A DNA stretch of 64,000 bases from Strigops habroptila (lineage: Eukaryota > Chordata > Aves > Psittaciformes > Psittacidae): the NCBI RefSeq assembly GCF_004027225.2, contig NC_046358.1:69459028-69523027 (forward strand), written 5' to 3'. The position numbers were made by a program, and so were the translations under genes. The stretch's first letter is position 1. Each line of letters opens with the position of its first letter. Shown piece after piece: positions 57,346 to 64,000 of the stretch. A model generated the notes under the pieces. The model saw only the letters and a list, made by a program, of their open reading frames with translations, searched no databases and was not told where the DNA came from.

Positions 57346-58627
57346 TTCAGGGTCGCTGGAGAATCACCATCAGAGATGGAAACAAAAGTGATTCTAATAG
57401 AAATTTATAAATGTGGGATTCAGCAGAGCTCAATGGCGTGGTCCACTCTGTTGCACACAAAAGAGGTTGTGTTAGAACTGGCAGTGGCTTACACAGGATT
57501 GGGCTGAAGTGATTTATACAGAAATGAATTGAGATAATGTACAGTACAGAAACTGAAAATAGAAGGGGCTGAGGGACACCTCCCGCGGAGTCCAGGGGTT
57601 CAGACTAGACCCACTTGCTCTCCTGACCCAGCCTCGGGGTGGCTGGGTCTAGGCTGGTCTTGGGCCTGGAGAACAGTTCATGTCTGAAGGGTTACAAATG
57701 TCTTTGAGCAGCAGTTTGTGGTGTTCAAATGAACCACAGCATTTCTAACAACACTTGACTATTGAAGCTCATGCACATGCGCTTACAATGGAGTATCTCA
57801 GCTAACACAGCACACTCAGATGGAGATAGATGGATATAGAGATGTACAGACATACATATGCAGGTATGCATATGTACACAAACACTTCCCTTGGGTGCCA
57901 TGAAAAGTAAAGTATAGCACAATACTTGTACAACGCTGATACTACACTCACATCAGCCTTCTGAGCGCTCCTCACAGGCAAAAGTTGGGTGTCAGCAACA
58001 GGAACACCCCAAGCAAATGATCCCCCTATTTCCTGAACTTTGAGAGCTTGGGGGGTCTCAGAGATATCCCACTCCTAGGGAGATCACTGGGTCAGGGAGA
58101 GCTCAAAGGGTCTCTCTTGGCACCACTATTTACATGCTGTAAGAGGGTTGGCTTTAGTCCGTAAATTTTCCTCCTGGCCTCTGTTCTTTGTCAGGGAATG
58201 ACTGACCATCCCAAAAGAACTCCTGATAGATAAAGGAGCATCCGACCTTCGTGATATCTATGTGGCCATTCCTGCCTGTGTTAGGCAATTAGAGTTCCTG
58301 CCAGGGCCAGGGAGCACCCAGCACCCAACTCCTTGCACTGCGCAAAGGCTAGCGCCCAGCAGGAATCCCTGGGGAAGCAGAGGGGTCCAGGAGAGGGGAG
58401 GGGGGTGTGCACCACCACAACCCACCCCATGACTAAAGTCACTGCATCCTTCTCACAGCATGGTGCTGTGGTGGCCTCTTGCCTCTGTGCTATGAATAGA
58501 GCCGTGCTGGATTCCAGTTACAATTTGAGGGACATTTTTGGTTGGTTTATTATGTTGCTGGTACATAGTAACACTGTGTCGTAGTTTAACCCTTACTGTT
58601 ACAAATAAACCTCTGCTGTTCCCTGGC
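57346..58627. other. Gene-free DNA, probably repeat-derived
   Basis: No frame here resembles a cellular gene. A GATAGATGGATATAGAGATG-type simple stretch lies near 57825. The sequence reads like old retroelement DNA, but I cannot assign a family with confidence. Confidence 0.45.
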
Positions 58628-58760
58628 CTGGTTTCAGCTGAGACAGAGTTAAGTCTCTCCCTGGTGGCTGGTGCAGTGCTTTGGTTTTAGTCTGAGACTA
58701 ATGCTGAGAATACACCAACATCAACAGTTTGCCTTTCATCTCCATGTTGTTGGGCTCATA
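58628..58760 (-). mobile_element. LTR-like fragment in reverse orientation
   Basis: CTGGTTTCAGCTGAGACAGA, then GTGGCTGGTGCAGTGCTTTG resembles the reverse complement of the far end of the repeat family whose near end is at 60527. This match is from memory of common bird repeats, not from an alignment. Confidence 0.4.
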
Positions 58761-60526
58761 CTCTCTGCTCTCATGGACAGAGTTTGGTTTAATCCTAGGG
58801 GAATGGGTGGGTCTGTGGTATATACTGAAGCACCACGCATTGTCAGGACAAAAGCTGTGATTTTCCTGTCCGTGGATTATAAGTCAAATTCACTTGGTGC
58901 CGCCAGCATTGGAATTCTTTTTCCAATTCAACTGCATTGTCCCAGATCACTTTGGAACTTCAGTGGCTGAGGTGCCCTCATCACCCTCTCTTATGATTGT
59001 AGCCACAGTTGAGCTTGGATGCAGCTACAGCCAGAGCAAAGTTATATTGGACAATTCCAAATGCATCCACAGTTACCTGGTGGTGTTTTCCATGAATTCT
59101 TTCCCATTCAGGTCACACATCAGCTAAAAGCCAGTGACCAGTTGCAGCTGATGTTGCAGTGCTGGTGCAGCAGCTGATAGGGAGCTGGATCAGCTTTAGT
59201 GTCAGCCTAAAGCAAAGCATAGCAGTGGGCCAGTGACTAGGAAGAAAATCAACTATCCCAGCCCAACCAGGAGAGCATCCACCCCTTATTCCATCCCAGT
59301 TGCGTCATGCCAGGCCTCACACTTGCCACCACCACCTTTCCTGTCTTTTGGCAGAGATATAGATAAATACACAGAAAGATCTCAGTCCCTTGGGGGTCCA
59401 GCTGCCAGACCAGTGTCTTGGGCAGGGAGGATGATGGTGCGTGGTGTTGAGTTGTTGAATGCTGAAGCTCATCCTGATCCCATCCCTGCTGCACTTGTCC
59501 AGTTCTATCAAAGTCCATTCTTCATGAAGTGAGTCAGGTTCAGATCCCCAAATCCAGAGCAGTGCAGATGGTGCCACGAGGTGTCCAGTGCAGTGAGGGG
59601 TGTGTAGCTGCCGTGAAGCGACAATATCTACAGCATCACACAGCTCTACTCACTGCCTATTCTCACCCCAAATCAAATCCCATTGAGGTACACACTGGTT
59701 GGAGTAGCTGCAGTGTCTGTGCTTTGCCATCACATCCAGACCTCTGCCCCTCGAGCGCACTGGCTGGTGCTGAGCAGGTCGGTGGCAGGGCCTAGCCCAT
59801 CCCGTTGCTGTGGTTTGGCCTCTCCAGAATTCCCAGGACACTGCAGACTTTTCCCAATGTTTTGCTGGTTGTTCTGGATTCTGCACTTGTCCAGGGATGA
59901 AGTTCCAAAGCTCTGGAGGCGCCTCTGGCCAGATCCTTGCTCACACTCTCCACACACCTGCACTCGCAACTGTCCAGCTCGGAAACATCTCCTGGTGCAG
60001 TTCTCAGAGTTGTTTAACCTCAAACAAGACCTGAGCCATGTGCAGCAACATGCTGGTTCCCAGCCAAAGGAGTAGGTTGTTTCAAAGATACTCAAAAGAT
60101 ACTCAAAGTGTTTACGATTCTTGGATGCTGCTGTAAATAGCCTGGTGGGGAGGGGAAGGGGTGGAATGTCTTCTCCAGAGGTTGGTCCTCCGAGCCCAAA
60201 GCACAGAGGTGACGCAAGGCTGAGTACACAGCTCAGAGTCACGTCACACCAGCAATTCTATTGTATCACAAGCCATTAGTAAACAGCACAACAAGAACCT
60301 CAGCCCAGGCCCCATGGAGGAGAAACACCACTGCAGGAACACACTGTAAGGCGGGACCTGATGCAACTCAGACCCAGAGCAAGAACTCCAAGAGCAAATT
60401 AACCAACACTGAGCAGAGGCTGTGAACCCACTACAACGGCCGTTGTAATGGATTTGGTTGGACATATCTGGTCAGACCTGGTGTTAGCTCAACCCTTCGG
60501 CCCCACGGTGGTGGCAAAAAGGGGTT
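58761..60526. other. Gene-free DNA, possibly retroviral internal remains
   Basis: Short frames only and no recognisable protein. A polypurine stretch (GGCAAAAAGGGG, about 60513-60524) sits directly before the LTR-like start at 60527, as in a provirus. A perfect 16-base palindrome lies at 60432-60447. Confidence 0.4.
60432..60447. repeat. Perfect 16-bp palindrome
   Basis: TACAACGGCCGTTGTA reads the same on both strands. It lies 80 bases before the LTR-like copy. Confidence 0.9.
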
Positions 60527-60770
60527 TGTGGTGGTTTAACCCAGGAGGTAGCTCAGCACCAGTAGCTGCTCACTCACCCCCGCTGGGATGGGGAGGAGAA
60601 TGGAAGAGTATAAACCCCATGGGTTGAGATAAAAACAGTTCAGTAACTAAAGTACAATAGAATACTACTACTAATGATAATAATAATGATAAGGGAAATA
60701 AGAAGGGAAGAGAGTACAAAACCAAAATGGGGAAAAGCATCAATAAACCCAAGTGATGCAAAATAAAACT
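60527..60770 (+). mobile_element. LTR-like repeat, right end cut off by the UBN1 duplication
   Basis: Starts TGTGGTGGTTTAACCCAGGA just after a polypurine tract, continues GGTAGCTCAGCACCAG, GGGTTGAGATAAAAACAGTT and an AATAATAATAATGATAAG simple stretch, and runs to CAAGTGATGCAAAATAAAAC. It stops where UBN1-derived sequence begins at 60771. It matches a repeat common in bird genomes (from memory) that is longer when complete. Confidence 0.6.
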
Positions 60771-60906
60771 GCCACTTTCTGCTCTTCATCTTTTTTCTTC
60801 CAAGCATTCTCCTTCTAAAACTTCTCCAACATCTCTCTGTTCACTAGGAGCTTCAGCTTGCTGTTTCTTCTTCTCCTCCTTCCTAGCATTTAATGCCATA
60901 GAGCTG
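60771..60906 (-). pseudogene. Broken copy of UBN1 exon 6 start
   Basis: Aligns to 50123-50257 with several indels; ALNA and the lysine-rich part are recognisable, then the frame runs into a TGA. The original acceptor GTTTACAG|C is changed to CTTTACAG|C. Confidence 0.85.
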
Positions 60907-60957
60907 TAAAGAAAGTAGGGAGGAGGAAAGGGAACTGAATAGAAGATGAAGGGGCAG

Positions 60958-61323
60958 TGTGGAGAGTTTTATCGAACTCTGGATGGAAGAAAGAGGACAT
61001 GATAAAATACAGCTGGTGAAGTTAGAAACAACTGGGTAAGAAAAACATATAAGGCAAGGACACTGTGTCCTTGACCAACGGGGGAGTTGGCTGAAGGCCG
61101 GAGAAGTGTTAAAAACAGGATTTGTATAACCACAAGAGTTTCAGGAACAAGGAGGTATGGGCGGGGATGACATTTAACTGTAAACCAATGATGAGCTAGC
61201 TTTTGCACTATATATGAGGCTTATTATCATATCTATATAACCGCAGCCTGTTGATGAAATAAACGAGACTTGCTGATCATTCCCTGGATGGTCGTGTTGC
61301 AATTTCTCCCGCCGTCTCCGACA
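60958..61323 (+). mobile_element. Solo LTR, 366 bp, inside the UBN1 duplicate
   Basis: TG...CA ends (TGTGGAGAG to CTCCGACA) with an imperfect 6-base target repeat GGGCAG (60952-60957) / GGACAG (61324-61329). A TATATATGAGG box lies near 61209 and AATAAA at 61258-61263, followed by a short U5-like end. The length and 6-base repeat fit a beta/alpharetrovirus-like (ERVK type) LTR. The source locus at 50312/50313 lacks it, so it serves as the empty site. There is no internal retroviral gene. Confidence 0.82.
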
Positions 61324-61469
61324 GGACAGAGAGGAGGAGACCTTCATCCCAGCTCACTTCAGCCACAGGCACCAATCCCCCAGGAAGGCTCAGCCCCTTG
61401 ACCAGTTACACCAGGAAAAACACTCTACTGCCTCTTAAGGTGCTCTTAAGGTCCCTCTGCTTGTTCCCT

Positions 61470-61725
61470 TCAGGGGAGGCCGAGGGTGCAGACTGAGCGT
61501 TAGGAAAAGGTTCTTCACCAAGGGGTGGTTGCTCACTGGAACAGGCTCCCCAGGGAAGTTCTCATGGCACTGAGCCTGGCACAGCTCAAGGAGCATCTGC
61601 ATGATGCTCTTAGACACAGGGTTTAGTTGTCAGCTGTCCTGCAAGGAGCAGGGAGTTGGACTCGATGTTCCTTACAGGGCCCTTCCAACTCCAGATATTC
61701 TATTGTCCTATGATCCTGAGGTCAT
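61470..61725 (+). mobile_element. CR1 LINE 3' end inside the duplicate
   Basis: GAGCGTTAGGAAAAGGTTCTT, ACTGGAACAGGCTCCCCAGG, GGAGTTGGACTCGATGTTCC and CCTTCCAACTCCAGATATTC (first motif shortened at its edges) mark a CR1. It is absent from the source locus at about 51640. Confidence 0.88.
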
Positions 61726-62380
61726 ACTGAGAGCTAAAGATTGAATTCTCAACACTTCAGCTGGTACCAGATGCCCTAAATGACACAAAGCATCTTCATT
61801 CAGTTATGTCTCTCTTTAGTAGCATCAGGTGTTCACTTCCCAAATTCAGAGTTAAGGTTTTGGTTCCTTTTCTGGAATCCTCTCTGCTCTCTGGATGCAC
61901 TTGTCCCACACTTCTCTCAGACTTCATATCCAGTGTCCATGGAACAATGGCTGAGGAATGATTGGCAGCTGGATGATGTTTAATGAAACTGCCCTAAAGC
62001 AGATTCTGCTGGAGCAGAGGTAACTGTTCCCATGTACTGAAAACCAGCAGCCTTGAGGACACATAACACTGCTGGTCACACACTTCTCTTGACTTCTCTC
62101 GACACCACTCGGCTCGACTTCATGACTGATTTGAGCCATGGCTTTCATTTTTAAGGTCTAGAGTGTAATTGTGGTTGCCCTCCACACAGCAACCATCTCT
62201 TCATCCATAGCCCCTACCCTGAGGATCCAAAGCGGAAGCACTTCTCAGCTGTGCAATCTGAAACTGAGGGGAAGCAGAAAGACTCCTGCACTGGTGATGC
62301 CACAGGTTCATCACCAGTGCAACCACTCACAGCAGGGACAGGGCTGCCACAGCGCAAGACCCACCTTGATATACTTCTCG
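61726..62380. other. Unassigned insert in the duplicate
   Basis: About 650 bases with no match in the UBN1 source intron and no gene seen. They may have come in with, or before, the neighbouring CR1. Confidence 0.45.
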
Positions 62381-62860
62381 CTGCAGACGGGTGATGGAGC
62401 TTGAACCATCACCACCATGCTCTTATTTAGCTATATGCATTATTCCAGCAAGGAAGGTTGGGAAACGCAACTAATGCAGAGGAACTGAGGCAAGAGAGTG
62501 AGTGAGACAGCAACTGGAAGCTTTCTGCTGACTGAAACCAGGAGAGCAAATTCCATGTTCTGCTCCTCAGGCTCTCCAACCCCTGTGCCAAGCATCGGCG
62601 CCTCAGCAGAGCTCCAGGACATGCCACCACTGCTCCAGTGGTGCCCCTTGTGCTCACACACCATTGCTGTGGAGCTTTGCTCCTTCCCTGATCCAGCTGC
62701 CTCTTGCCACCCACTCTGGAACAATGGGGCGTTAGAGGTTGGTGGTTCCACTGCTCACACTCAGGCCACCTGCACTGCAACAGGTACCACTGCAGTGTGA
62801 CAAATGGCACCGTGACCCCGAAGCAGGGTGTCCAGCAGCAAGCACTCCCTCCCCTCCTTA

Positions 62861-62966
62861 CCCAGCTTTGGGAAACTTGGACTTCTTGGATTTCTTTTCC
62901 TTGTCATAAGAATCATCTTTCTTCTTCTTCTTCATTTGTTCCCCTCCATCTTCCACTTACACTTCT
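62861..62966 (-). pseudogene. Near-identical but frameshifted copy of UBN1 exon 5
   Basis: The donor end (GCTGG|GTAAGG) and the acceptor CTCCAG|AAG are both kept, and the 3' two-thirds equals exon 5. The first third has several substitutions and a one-base loss that produces TGA soon after the acceptor. Confidence 0.9.
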
Positions 62967-63289
62967 GGAGAGGGTGATAAAACCAAGTCATGACCGAAGT
63001 GTCTCCTACAATGCTCCCTGCACCCCAGAGCCCAAGAATTGGAGACCAGTCCTTCCCCACTGGATACATGAACCCAAATCCCACACATGGTCACTGTGTG
63101 TGCCAGCACTGTGGTCTTCAACACTGCTCAGTGCACCTACCTTTTCCACAAGAGATGATCCCAGCGGGAAAGGGATGCCAAAGGCTCGTGCTCTTCCCCC
63201 TTTTAGCCGCCTCACTTCAGCATCACAGAATCAGTGCTCGCTCCAGCAGATGCAAGAGAAGAACCCTCCCAAGATATTTTGGCATCTGT

Positions 63290-63728
63290 ATCATCAGGGC
63301 CACAAAGATGATCAGGGGTCTGGAGCATCTCTCTTACGAGGAGAGATTGTGGGAGCTGGGACTGGTTAGTACAGAGAGGAGCAGGCTGAGACGGAATCTC
63401 ATCGATGCAGATCAGTATCTCAAAGGCAGGTGCCAGAAGGATGGTGCCAGACTCTTTTCAGTGGTGCCCAGCAGCAGGACAAGGAGCAATGGCCATAAAC
63501 TAGAACACAACAAGTTTCACCTGCACGTGAGGAAGAACTTCTTTCTGTTGAGGGTGGCAGAGCACTGGAACAGGCTGCCCAGGGGGGTGGTGGACTCTCT
63601 CTCTCTGGAGACATTCCAAACCCACCCGGGCATGTTTCTGTGTAACCTGCTCTGGGTGGCCCTGCCTTGGCAGGGGGTTGGACTGGATGATCTCCAGAGG
63701 TCCCTTCCAACCCTAATGATTCTGTGAT
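63290..63728 (+). mobile_element. CR1 LINE 3' end inside the duplicate
   Basis: GGGCCACAAAGATGATCAGG, TCTTACGAGGAGAGATTGTG, GAACAGGCTGCCCAGGGGGG, ending CCTTCCAACCCTAATGATTCTG (shortened at its edge). It is absent from the source locus near 52866. Confidence 0.92.
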
Positions 63729-63974
63729 AATGCCAAGTGACTTTCAGAGTGATGGGGGCTGCTGTCACCTCTACTCTAGGAACCAAGTCCCATCCACACC
63801 AGACATCCCTCCTTTTGCTATCCAATACGAGAACAGAATAGGATTTCAAGTGTTGATCATCCCTATTCTGTCCACACCAAAACAAGTCTCCCTACTTGAA
63901 TGTGAACACACCATTCGTGCAGCAAACCCTGCAAGCTCTAACAGAGAACAAACTGAGAAAACTGCTTTGCTGAC

Positions 63975-64000
63975 CTGGGGACACTTCTCTTTACCATAGT
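63975..64000 (-). pseudogene. Edge of a copy of UBN1 exon 4
   Basis: Aligns to the 3' end of exon 4 and its donor (CCCCAG|GTCAGC on the - strand versus CCCAAG|GTCAGC). The KEKKKK stretch is shortened. The window ends inside it. Confidence 0.7.

Larger units (their letters stand above)
60771..64000 (-). pseudogene. Decayed direct duplicate of UBN1 exons 4-6 and introns
   Basis: UBN1-derived sequence in the same orientation as UBN1, about 10 kb 5' of its source, reaching the window's right edge. Matching blocks: 60771-60957 (source 50123-50312, start of exon 6 and intron 5), 61330-61465 (source 50313-50384 plus 51575-51640), about 62385-62559 (source about 51660-51847), 62568-63105 (source 52338-52862, including exon 5), 63748-64000 (source about 52866-53280, reaching exon 4). 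Only about a third of exon 6 is present. The exon 5 copy has lost one base, giving an early TGA, so no ubinuclein can be made. Insertions at 60958-61323, 61466-62380 and 63106-63747 break it further. It could extend beyond the window. Confidence 0.88.

Noticed and set aside
57130-60526. A functional retroviral gene in the repeat-rich interval
   Set aside because: No long frame with recognisable gag, pol or env motifs is visible; only LTR-like ends and a polypurine tract support a retroviral origin.
62704-63727. 221- and 245-codon + strand frames in the duplicate
   Set aside because: They run across antisense UBN1 intron and exon sequence and then into a CR1 copy; neither resembles a protein.
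60771-64000. The UBN1 duplicate as a simple assembly artefact
   Set aside because: The copies differ by many substitutions, indels and separate LTR/CR1 insertions with target repeats, which an artefact would not produce. Read-depth data would still be the final test.

Overview
The window is vertebrate nuclear DNA from a bird. Genes are split by canonical GT-AG introns. The interspersed repeats are mostly CR1 LINE 3' ends with the typical tail of repeated ATTCTATGA-like units, and there are avian-type LTR pieces. The two genes recognised lie tail-to-tail, as their orthologues PPL and UBN1 do on human 16p13.3 (known from human, not shown by this window). Gene identity rests on protein recognition; exon edges were read by hand from splice sites and phase.

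Layout. 1-1840: upstream DNA with no gene seen. 1845-2400: CpG-rich PPL promoter and exon 1. 2097-28420: the complete periplakin (PPL) coding region on the + strand, 22 exons joining in frame to about 1763 residues, with two poly(A) signals by 29310. 29311-30304: short intergenic gap holding a CR1. About 30305-56693 and beyond: ubinuclein-1 (UBN1) on the - strand. It has 17 coding exons joining in frame to about 1133 residues, a 3' UTR of about 2.3 kb and a probable non-coding first exon in a second CpG island (56320-57200). That island may also fire to the right, where GLYR1 lies in human, but no GLYR1 domain is encoded in the window. 57130-60770: retroelement-derived DNA with no intact gene. 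60771-64000: a decayed direct repeat of UBN1 exons 4-6 and their introns, running off the right edge.

Function. Periplakin is a cytoskeletal linker of the plakin family (desmosome and cornified envelope). Ubinuclein-1 is the subunit of the HIRA histone chaperone complex that recognises H3.3. They are unrelated in function and share only the locus.

The most unusual content is the partial UBN1 duplication 5' of the gene. Its divergence from the source is uneven (a block about 98% identical between clearly older flanks), and each copy carries retroelement insertions the other lacks. I saw no CRISPR, operon, tRNA, rRNA or new multi-gene system.
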